Origin: Acrasis kona
Lineage: Eukaryota > Heterolobosea > Eutetramitea > Acrasida > Acrasidae
Length of the DNA stretch: 64,000 nucleotides
Direction of reading: 5' to 3'
Assembly (NCBI GenBank): GCA_026419775.2
Contig: JAOPGA020001155.1
Location: 1-64,000, forward strand
Each line of letters begins with the position of its first letter. Position 1 is the stretch's first letter. The notes beneath the pieces are model-generated. The model saw only the letters and a program-made list of their open reading frames with translations, was not told the origin of the DNA and did no database searches. The translations under genes and the position numbers were made by a program. Of the stretch, positions 55,284 to 64,000 are shown in pieces.

Positions 55284-57227
55284 TTAATCAACATCTAGAT
55301 CTTCAAATGTTGGACCTCCCTGATTGGATGGTGGAGTTTGTCCAGCCCCAGGGAAACCTCCCTCTCCTCCTTGAGACTCTCCTCCTGAACCTTGATATAT
55401 TTTCTGCATGATTGGGTTAGCAATACCCTCCAGCTCCTTTTGTTTGGCTTCATATTCCGACTTGTCAGCTGTTCCATGGCCATCTAACCAGCTAATCACC
55501 TCATCAACCTTTGATTTTAATTTATCCTTATCACCACCCTCCAATTTCCCACCTACATTTGGATCATCGAGCGTATTTCTTAGTTGATAAGCATAGGATT
55601 CCAATCCATTCTTTGCAGTAGCTCTTGCCAAATTCGCTTCATCCTCTCCCTTCATCTCGTCTGCTTTTCTCAGCATTTCATCAATGTCCTTTTGAGATAG
55701 ACGTCCTTTGTCGTTGGTAATTGTAATTTGATTCGTTTTACCGCTACTGGTGTCCTTTGCAGTCACGTTCATGATACCGTTGGCATCAATATTGTATACG
55801 ACTTCAATTTTAGGGACACCACGTGGTGCAGGAGGTATGCCATCCAGTTGGAAAGTACCCAACAGGTTATTGTCCTTTGTCATGGTTCTCTCTCCTTCGT
55901 ACACTTTGATTTCCACTCCTGGTTGGTTATCGCTGTACGTGGTAAAGGTGTTGCTCTTTTTACAAGGTATGGTTGAATTGCGTTCGATTAGCTTGGTCAT
56001 GACTCCACCAGCAGTTTCAATTCCCAAAGACAATGGAGTCACGTCGATCAACAAGACATCTTTTTGTTTACCTGTCAATACCGCTGCTTGTACCGCTGCT
56101 CCATAAGCAACTGCTTCATCTGGATTGATGCTCCTACATAGTTCTTTGCCGTTAAATAAATCTTTGAGCAATTCTTGTACTTTTGGAATACGAGTGGAAC
56201 CACCCACTAGTACAACCTCGTCGATTTGTGATTTACTTAGACCAGAATCTTGTAGTACCTTTGTAACTGGTTCCATGCACTTTCTGAACAAGTCGGCATT
56301 TAATTGTTCGAATTTGGCTCGAGTCACTTGTGATGTGAAATCAACTCCCTCGAATAGGGAATCAATCTCCAAAGTTGTTTTTGCTGATGATGACAAATTC
56401 CTCTTGGCGCGTTCGCAGGCGGTACGTAGACGTCGAATGGCGCGTGTGTTGGTGTGTAAATCTTTTCCATGTTTGGATTTGAATTCGGCACAAAAGTGCT
56501 CTACCATTCTATTGTCGAAATCTTCACCTCCCAAGTGGGTATCGCCGGCAGTGGCTTTGACTTCGAATACACCATTGTCAATGGTTAGAATCGAAACGTC
56601 GAACGTTCCTCCTCCTAGATCGAAAATGAGTACCGAGTGTTCGTTCTTGTCTTCTTTGTTGAGACCATAGGCGATAGCGGCGGCTGTTGGTTCGTTGATG
56701 ATGCGAATGATCTCCATGCCAGAAATTGTTCCGGCGTCTTTGGTGGCTTGACGTTGAGCGTCGTTAAAGTATGCGGGTACAGTCACGACTGCCTTCTTGA
56801 CGTTCTTTCCTAGGTATTGTTCTGCTGATTCTTTCATTTTTGTTAATACCATCGCGGAGATTTCTTCAGGGGCAAAATTCTTTGTCTCCCCTTTGAATGA
56901 TACTTGTATGTGGGGTTTTGTTTGTTTGTCGACGACTTTGAATGGCCAATGTTTCATGTCTGATTTGACGACTTCGTCATCGAATTTGCGTCCAATTAAG
57001 CGCTTTGCGTCGAATACGGTGTTGTGTGGGTTCATGGCGACTTGGTTCTTTGCTGCGTCGCCTATCAAGCGCTCACTATCTGTGAATGCAACGTATGATG
57101 GTGTTGTTCTGTTTCCTTGATCGTTTGGAATAATTTCCACTTTGTCGTGCAACCAAGCACCAACACAAGAGTATGTTGTACCCAAGTCTATTCCGATAGC
57201 TCCTTCAAAGTCTGATGTAAAAGACAT
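55284..57227 (-). CDS. HSP70 chaperone, cytosolic type
   Basis: An intronless 647-aa protein starting [20 protein letters not shown]. The nucleotide-binding domain has [27 protein letters not shown] and [16 protein letters not shown]; the substrate domain begins near [13 protein letters not shown]. It is the typical eukaryotic cytosolic HSP70 by length and lacks a signal or presequence. The C-terminus is Gly/Pro-rich and ends ...[10 protein letters not shown], where the family usually ends EEVD to bind TPR co-chaperones. A TATA box and heat-shock elements lie upstream. It folds new and damaged proteins using ATP. Confidence 0.97.
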   Translation of the reverse strand: MSFTSDFEGAIGIDLGTTYSCVGAWLHDKVEIIPNDQGNRTTPSYVAFTDSERLIGDAAKNQVAMNPHNTVFDAKRLIGRKFDDEVVKSDMKHWPFKVVDKQTKPHIQVSFKGETKNFAPEEISAMVLTKMKESAEQYLGKNVKKAVVTVPAYFNDAQRQATKDAGTISGMEIIRIINEPTAAAIAYGLNKEDKNEHSVLIFDLGGGTFDVSILTIDNGVFEVKATAGDTHLGGEDFDNRMVEHFCAEFKSKHGKDLHTNTRAIRRLRTACERAKRNLSSSAKTTLEIDSLFEGVDFTSQVTRAKFEQLNADLFRKCMEPVTKVLQDSGLSKSQIDEVVLVGGSTRIPKVQELLKDLFNGKELCRSINPDEAVAYGAAVQAAVLTGKQKDVLLIDVTPLSLGIETAGGVMTKLIERNSTIPCKKSNTFTTYSDNQPGVEIKVYEGERTMTKDNNLLGTFQLDGIPPAPRGVPKIEVVYNIDANGIMNVTAKDTSSGKTNQITITNDKGRLSQKDIDEMLRKADEMKGEDEANLARATAKNGLESYAYQLRNTLDDPNVGGKLEGGDKDKLKSKVDEVISWLDGHGTADKSEYEAKQKELEGIANPIMQKIYQGSGGESQGGEGGFPGAGQTPPSNQGGPTFEDLDVD

Positions 57228-57265
57228 TATTGTTTTTGTTTTTAGAAAATTGAATGAACTTGCTC

Positions 57266-57336
57266 GGTTTTATACCCTTGCATCGGAATGTAGGAAGTAG
57301 GAATTGAGTCAAATTCCTGCATTCCTTCTTTACAAA
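57266..57336 (-). promoter_or_regulatory. HSP70 promoter: TATA box and heat-shock elements
   Basis: On the minus strand, TATAAAA (57268-57274) lies about 41-47 bases upstream of the HSP70 start codon. Upstream of it, between about 57284 and 57333, GAA and TTC triplets alternate (GGAAT, GGAATTT, AATTCC, TTCC, ATTCC). Inverted nGAAn units like these bind heat-shock factor, so heat-induced expression is likely. The spacing of some units is imperfect. Confidence 0.6.
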
Positions 57337-57476
57337 ATATTTTACTTTTTACAATATTTATTATTATTATTGTTTGTTCAACAAAACTGAAGACATACAA
57401 CTGGTTGAAGTAAATATTTATTCAAGTGGATGTACAATTCTTAATTAGTAATAACACTTTTCTCTTTGTTGAGATT

Positions 57477-58835
57477 TCAAATTCCGTCATTAGAACTTTT
57501 TGAAACACAATCCATATATTCCTGTCTGTTATAAGCAGCCATCTCACAGTTACTCTTGTGGCGATCTTTGAAATAATTTCCGTTGTGGATGGCTAGATAC
57601 CTTCCAGAATAAACATCATCACTTTTGATCTTGTCCACAACCTCACAAAAATTTTTATAGTCGAAACCTTCTACATCATAAAGAGAAGAGAAATCATACA
57701 AAACTTTCCAATCTGCACTCCCATTGTGATTAGAACCAAACAGGTCCAAATACCATTGGTCATAATTGGTCAGCTCGTATTCTTCATTGAAATGCATGTG
57801 TCTGAATCCAGGATTATTACCAAAAATAGGAGAGATAGACAAGTTGATCATCCCAATCGTTGAAGCACCCGACCGGAACTCATCTTTATGTAGATGACCA
57901 AAAAATTGAGATACAATTACTGTGGAGAAGTTTTTAATGATATTTAGATAGTGGGACTGGTATTGTTCGATCCACAACTCTTTTTCATCAAAGGAGTTCT
58001 GAGTAGGTGGTATGTGGGTCATAATATATGTTGGAATAAGAAGTTTTTTTGATTCACGAAGCTCTTCCGTAAGCCAAAAAAGTTGATCCGCAGGATCAAC
58101 TTCTTTGGAAAGCGGCATTCTTTTAGGAGAGTATAATAAAGAGTTTAACACAATAACTTTTAGAGGAGAATTATTTTGTTGGGACAAGATTTTGGAGTAG
58201 TACCCTCCCTTTGTAAATGTATTCTTGCATTTAGCATCTGGAATCCACTTAGCCCAAATTTTATATAATGATTGATAAAAAGTATTATTGTGTGGAGAAA
58301 TGTAATAATCTGGGTATAAATCTGTATTTCCAATACAAGGAAATACAGGTGTGTTTGGGAAGGATTTCGTTAGTTCGTCCGAAACTGTCTTTATGGCTTG
58401 TATATTGATACTTTCATCTTTCAGGTAGTGACCTACAAAATCACCATTGACCAAAATAAAAGAAGGTTGAGCATCAACCTTTCTCATTTGCTGGAATCTT
58501 ATTATGAGATGAAAATGTATATTGTTATGAGTATTTACGTGGATGAAATGAGCTGGAGAGGCGGATTGCAACCATAACGGCCAAAAATGGCAGACTTTTC
58601 ACTTCTGTTGATTTTGTTTAAATGTCCCACATAATACCGCTTATTGGTACTTTTTCGTCTGCAATATTGTGTGGAATTAACCGCTCCATCGTACTCCGGG
58701 TCTAATATTGTTAAAATGATAATTGATCAGAAGATACTCACCAAAATGTATGTCCGATATCCAAAAAAATGATGAGCAAAAGGCGAAGCCGAACAAAGTA
58801 AATAGCAGAAGTGAAAGTAGTGGGGTATCTTTCAT
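57477..58835 (-). CDS. Acid-sphingomyelinase-like metallophosphoesterase
   Basis: Three exons (58742-58835, 58539-58701, 57477-58497) with introns of 40 and 41 nt give 425 aa. It starts MKDTPLLSLLLFTLFGFAFC, a signal peptide. Metal-site blocks: WISDIHFDPEYDG, FILVNGDFVGH, IGNTD (His of the usual GNHD/GNHE replaced by Thr), MTHIPP and FGHLHKDEF. Cysteines in QYCRRK and GRYGCNPP match the family's disulfides. Members cleave phosphodiester bonds of sphingomyelin, nucleotides or polyphosphate in lysosomes or outside the cell. The substrate is unknown; the missing His needs attention. The divergent neighbour is the NHL protein. Confidence 0.85.
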
Positions 58836-59170
58836 TTTTCTTGTAAACAAATGAATTTAGAAAATGTAATATAGGTTGACCCACTTCTATCTCCCATCCA
58901 TATGATGAGACTCCAAAGGTATTTATACAACGAATTCGAACCTTTTAGTTCCTGGCTCTGGTTTCGCGCTGACGCCAAAAGTATATTTTCTTCTCGAAAC
59001 AATTACAATGCTAGAAGTTCTTTTTTAGTCCAACCATTCCTATTTTGATTACCAGGAACACCTTACAAATAAAGTAACGTCTTAAGTCCTACCAAAAAAA
59101 TACGTCACTCCGATTGGTTAGCCTTATATGTTCATTTACTGTACAGTACTTAGGTTGACCTTGCAACAAA
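58836..59170. other. 335-bp divergent noncoding region
   Basis: Separates the phosphodiesterase start from the NHL-protein start. It is AT-rich with no ORF of note and presumably carries both promoters. Confidence 0.5.
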
Positions 59171-62100
59171 ATGGTCATGAGGTTAGGTCTCCTCATGCTT
59201 GCATTAGCTACCCTAACAAGCATTCACTTAGGGACTAGTAAATATATCTCAAGAGGTGGATTTGATAAACATCTTGAAGTATTTGATTCAGCCGCGATTT
59301 CGATAACGAGCAATGAAGGACTTACTTTGCTTTTAATAGCGCTATTGGTCAAAACACCACCGTTTTACTATACCCTCTCCAAAGGCAAGTTTAAAATACT
59401 TAACGTCATTATTTTTTTCCAACAAGTCGTTGCTGATGGATATCTCACATCATATCCCTTAAATACCACATCCTTCGATGATATTCGAAATATAGCAATA
59501 GACAGCAGCCGAAAAGTTATGTATGTTAGCCAGTCAAACGCACACATAATTATGTTATTGAACATGACCACCGGATCCTATAGAACATTAGCAGGTATGC
59601 AGGGTAACTATGGATTTTCCGGTGATAATGGAAATGCGACCAGCGCCAAGTTAAGGAACCCTATGTATGTTACTTTTGGCAAGGGAGATATGATATATAT
59701 ATCTGATACTGGGAATAATAGAATAAGAGCTGTTAATTTAACTTCAGAGATTATTACTACGTTAGCTGGAGGTGGAACAAGTTCTGGTAAGCAACTTTTC
59801 AACTTAACAATACTAAACATTATAAAGCCAATAATATCATCGCAACAAATGCTTCCATCGACGCACCTAAAGGCCTAGCAATGGATATTAACAATAATCA
59901 GCTCCTATATACTGATAGCACAATCGGGATTAGAGCAGTGAATCTAATGACAGGGACTGTTACAACTTTAATATCAGGATCCTTTTTTAGTGACATCGCA
60001 CTTGATAGTACAAATAGTCTTATCTACATTCTTGTCGGAAATAGAGTTAGGGTAACAAATAGAACTTCTGGAGCTACTACATTTATCGCTGGAACCGGAT
60101 TTGGAGGGTTCAATGGTTAGTTTATGCATCCAACTCGATATTTATTAAATTATAGGTGAGCAACAATTAGGGACCCTTGCTATGTTATTTAATCCATACA
60201 CAATAGCACTTGATAGCTTTAGCAATTACCTACATATAGCGGATGCTGGTAACAACAAGATTAGGTCTGTTAGTCTACAATATGGCTATATCAGTAATTT
60301 AGCTGGATCTACAACTGATAGAAACTCGACAGCCCTCAGTACCAGTTTGGATTATCCTAGTTCAATAATATTTGATGATACTAGCAACTCTCTAATAGTT
60401 TCGTCATCTATGGTTTTAAGTTCAATAAATATAGCCACTGGATTAATAAACACGATCGCGGGGACGGGAACTATTGGAAACTCTACTGACGGATTTGGTG
60501 ATGCTCTATCATCCTCATTCACTTCCAAATACGGTGTTGCAGAACTAGATGATACCAAAAATCTAGTTTATTTTACAGATATTACTAGTGGTATGGTCAA
60601 GGTACTGAACAGGAACACCAAAACGATAACTCTATTTGCTGGAGGCGGAAACTCCAATGTAGATAGCATATCAGCATTTAACACAAATCTACAATTTCCA
60701 AGTGGATTAGCTATCGACAGCGCCAATAATCTTGTGTATATTTCAGATACAAACAACCATAGAATTAAGGTAGTAAATATTACATCAGGACTTACTAGAA
60801 CAGTTGCAGGAACTGGAGTTGGTGGCTATAACAGTATGCATATATTATTTTATTTTTATTAATATCAAAATTACAGATGACAATGTTGATGGAAGAACCG
60901 CTAATCTTCAAAATCCCAGAGGAATATCACTCGATCCGATAAACAATTTACTATATATTGCTGATTACAACAACAATAGGATAAGGGTACTAAACCTCAA
61001 TACAGGTAATATAAGTACTTTCGCTGGAACAGGTCAGTCTACATTTGCTGACGACGCCGTGGCAACAAACGGAAAACTAGCGAATCCATGTGGAGTTACC
61101 GTAGATACTGCTAGAAACGTAGTATATATTGCAGATTTAAATAATCACAGGATTAGAATGGTGAACAGAACTTCAGGAAGTATATCAACAATTGCAGGTA
61201 CAGGATGGAGTGGATATGATTACGATAATGTACAAGCAAGGACCGCCAAACTAAACGGACCTCGTGACTTAGCATTGGATAGTAGCAGGAGTCTACTGTA
61301 TATAGCAGATACTGAGAACTTTCTTGTGCGAGTCATAGATCTATCGAGTGGTATTATTTCGAGAGTTGCTGGTAATAGATATCAAAATTTTAATGGAGAG
61401 AGTTTGCCTGCATTAGATGCTAGATTAAATAGCCCGTACGCTGTTGCTGTTGACTCATCTACTGGTTACGTATATGTTGGAGACAGTGGCAACAAAAAGC
61501 TGCGTATGATCAGACAAATAACTGCACCTGTACCTATTTCAACACCAACACCCACTACCGTATATCCAGCCCTATGTACTTCTCCTGTAAACTGTCCTTG
61601 CAACATCACGATAGCAGATCCGAGTTTTGAATCACTTCAATTACAAAGTGGTGCATATACCTACTTAAATCCTATATGTGACTCCAGCCAATTCAACAGT
61701 ACAAATAGTTTGTATGGTAGATGGTCATTCTTTTGTTATGCAGCTATAATCAATGGTATTACTAATAACAACTCTTGGACTACTCCCTTCGTTCCCTCAG
61801 GGAAAAATATTTTAGTGATTCAACAGGTGCTTGATCGTGCTGGTTTTGTGTTCCAAAGTATCATGCTATACCCTGGAGTCAACTACCAAGTCAGCTTGTA
61901 TGCTGCGATCAGACATGGTTACCCGCAGTCCATTATTAATGTAACTATAAATGGTACCACAGTATTTACTGTATTACCTGAATATCGATATAAATTCAAG
62001 TACTACACTTCACCTATATTTAACGTGAGTATATCTGGAACATATGTATTGGGTATTATTGGTGCTAATATACCATCAACACCAGATGTATCGACATTTA

Positions 62101-64000
62101 TTGATGATGTCAAAATTAATGCCTATAATTTGAACCCGGACTGTTCCAGAATTGGTGATCTTTCTTGTTTTGGTATTCTTTATAATTCCTCAGCGGTTTG
62201 TTCCGGAATAGGAATGTGTGTATCTCAAGATAATTGCCAGTGTACAGTCATATCTGACCCAACGTTTGATTCTGTTTCAGTTCCTATAACACAATTTACA
62301 TATCCTAATCCGGTATGTAATAATACATACAGAAGCACATATGGGAGTTGGTCTTATTACTGTAATACAGCTATTATAAATGGCGCAACAGCCTTCAATG
62401 CTCCTGCCACTCCAGGTGGAAGTCAATGCCTAGTCATTCAGTATCAATCAGGGCGAATAGGTTATGTGCTACAGAACATCACCCTTTACAAAAATTTAAA
62501 TTATCAGATTAGCTTTTATGCCGCATATAGACCTTCTTATGGAGGTGTTAAATTAGTTATTTCAATTAACAACAGAATTATTTACACTGTTATGCCCGAA
62601 TATACTTCCAAGTTCACTTTGTATACTTCTCCGAAGTTTAGCGTGAACTCTACTGGTTCGTACATATTTGGTATAACTGGTGAAATTCCCTCAGTTGGTA
62701 GTGATCTTTCTTCATTTATTACAGGAGTTTCTGTAGATTCCGACAGTTTAGATTGCTCTTTTGCTTTGACAAATACAGCTACACCCACACCAACATTAAC
62801 GCCATCACCTACTCCGACACCTACCCGAACTCCTACACCAACACCAACACCCGCTCCAACACCAACACCAACCCCAACACCTACTCTTATCCCAACTTTA
62901 ACACCTACTCCAACCCCAACCCCCACTCCTACGCCAGCACCAACCCCCACTCTTACTCCAACTCCAACAACCACATACACACCCACATCAACTACTACAC
63001 CAACCATTACATTCACGTCAATCCCAACTCCAACGTATAATTCTACACCAGCAACACCCACTACTACACCAACACCTACAACCACACTCACCCGAACTGT
63101 AGCTCCCACACCTACAGTTACTCCAACACCTACTACAACATATACCCCAAATCCTATACCTACACCAACACTGACGCAGTCATTAACACCTATACCAAAT
63201 TCTACTACACCGTTAATACCTGCACCACCCATATCTACTTCCACTTTTACAACCACTCCCACTACACCTACGTCAACATATACTCATACTTCAACACCTA
63301 CTTCAACAAGTACACAGGCACCTTCTACTAATACATCAACTCCAATCCTAACACCGATACTTACCCAAACACCCACTGCTACTCCAACATCCTCTGTAAC
63401 TCTCTCCCCAACTCCTTATGTGTCAATTATTGACTCAACACTTACATCTATACCAATAGATACGGGACTTGAGCCCGTAGCTGTAGTAAAGGCGCCATCT
63501 CAGATAAATATATGTGATGATTTAACCCTAGATGGAAGCAGTAGCTCTTCGCCAATAACTGGATCCCTGTTCTACTATTGGAGAGCACTGCCGTATTCAT
63601 CTCCGTTAGACTCATATTTGACGTCATTACCCACTAACAACTCAATAGTTTCCATACCATCATCACTGATACCACTCAACAGCTCAATCTCATATAGTTT
63701 GAGGGTATTGGACATCAGAGGTATTTCTAGCGTTACAAGTACGTTCAGCATCTACAAATCACAGTTATACACTCCAGTAAGCGTTGTAAATGGTCCTATA
63801 CGACAGCAAATATACAGATCCAGCAGTGTCGTTTTATCTGCTACTTTGTCATCTACAAGCTCTTGTATCTCTTCAAATGATGTTCAAAGTCAAGTGACAT
63901 ATAGCTGGAAACAACTTTCAGGACCCACATTAGTGCAAGGTGTAAACTATATGAATACTTTGTATTTTGAACCGAACAGCTTTACTTTGAATAGTGATGG
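59171..64000 (+). CDS. Giant secreted NHL-repeat / REJ-type surface protein (partial)
   Basis: Exons 59171-59786, 59828-60115, 60156-60833 and 60877-64000+ (introns 41, 40 and 43 nt); the last is open to the window edge. N-terminal [20 protein letters not shown] is a signal peptide; the early segment around residues 40-90 might hold another intron. Then about ten NHL blades with [20 protein letters not shown]-type motifs. Then Cys-rich domains in tandem ([20 protein letters not shown]..., [20 protein letters not shown]...), each with a repeated ...YTSPxFxVxxxGxYxxGI... core. Then a Thr/Pro stalk and a PKD/REJ-like region ([16 protein letters not shown]..., [10 protein letters not shown]). It is probably a cell-surface adhesion or contact protein. 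Confidence 0.88.
62766..63420 (+). repeat. Thr/Pro-rich (ACNCCN) low-complexity stalk
   Basis: About 215 codons dominated by Thr and Pro (TPTPT-like), with Ser and a few hydrophobic residues. The tract shows microsatellite-like DNA repetition (ACACCAACACC). It encodes an extended, probably O-glycosylated spacer between the Cys-rich domains and the REJ-like region of the NHL protein. Length variation between strains is likely. Confidence 0.9.

Noticed and set aside
55040..55294. 84-codon minus-strand frame overlapping the HSP70 3' end
   Set aside because: Overlaps the HSP70 stop and is opposite a more protein-like plus-strand frame; no supporting motifs.
56125..56670. 181-codon plus-strand frame opposite HSP70
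   Set aside because: Shadow frame created by codon bias in HSP70, with no start context or homology.
62582..63262. 226-codon minus-strand Val/Gly-rich frame
   Set aside because: Complement of the Thr/Pro repeat. Any low-complexity ACN/CCN tract gives a GTN/GGN frame.
1..64000. tRNA, rRNA, transposon or CRISPR structures
   Set aside because: Scanned for T-arm-like GGTTCGAAT, long near-identical repeats, reverse-transcriptase or transposase motifs and regularly spaced repeats; nothing convincing was found. By-eye search cannot exclude small RNAs.

Overview
This is protein-coding DNA from a compact eukaryotic nuclear genome. About 40 genes lie on both strands, mostly tens of bases apart. Nearly all introns I could reconstruct are 28-64 nt, with GTAAGT/GTATGT-like donors and often a CTAAC/CTAAT branch-point-like motif just before the AG. 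The genetic code is standard. The mix points to a free-living amoeboid or flagellate protist: actin regulators (cofilin, ARPC2, RhoGAP), an UNC119 ciliary-type trafficking factor, a NEK kinase with a long tail, MORN proteins, and a huge secreted NHL/REJ-type surface protein. A heterolobosean such as Acrasis or Naegleria fits best; this is inference, and an amoebozoan cannot be excluded. No rRNA, tRNA, transposon, CRISPR array or prokaryotic operon was seen.

Layout. 1-5.9 kb: end of an acidic nuclear-type protein, a MORN/coiled-coil protein, an unrecognised 520-aa protein, a FabD-type malonyl transferase and a two-box HMGB protein. 6.7-13 kb: ERI-type 3'-5' exonuclease, UNC119, cofilin, a Gfo/Idh/MocA oxidoreductase, a mitochondrial carrier and TSG101/Vps23. 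13-25 kb: NEK kinase, Cdc20/Cdh1, a second carrier, hypothetical genes, ARPC2, a long coiled-coil protein and RhoGAP. 25-33 kb: DENN protein, a RNF212/Zip3-like RING protein, a type II GlcNAc-transferase-like protein, a LITAF-like zinc protein and a DUF442 phosphatase-like protein. 33-45 kb: alpha/beta hydrolase, full-length ABCB transporter, malonyl-CoA synthetase (ACSF3 type), M14 carboxypeptidase and small secreted or hypothetical proteins. 45-57 kb: kinesin-like coiled-coil PH protein with an eroded motor, ankyrin-DHYC palmitoyltransferase, 2-oxoglutarate dehydrogenase E1 carrying two frame breaks, and HSP70. 57-64 kb: an acid-sphingomyelinase-like phosphodiesterase and the start of the giant NHL/REJ surface protein, which runs off the window.

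Genes are not grouped by pathway, but some fit together. The ACSF3-type ligase and the FabD-type transferase are successive steps feeding mitochondrial fatty-acid synthesis. Cofilin, ARPC2 and RhoGAP act on actin. TSG101, the DENN protein, the LITAF-like protein and the palmitoyltransferase act in membrane traffic. Exon joins were deduced by reading frame, GT-AG borders and family similarity. They are predictions; where a join is uncertain, the entry says so.
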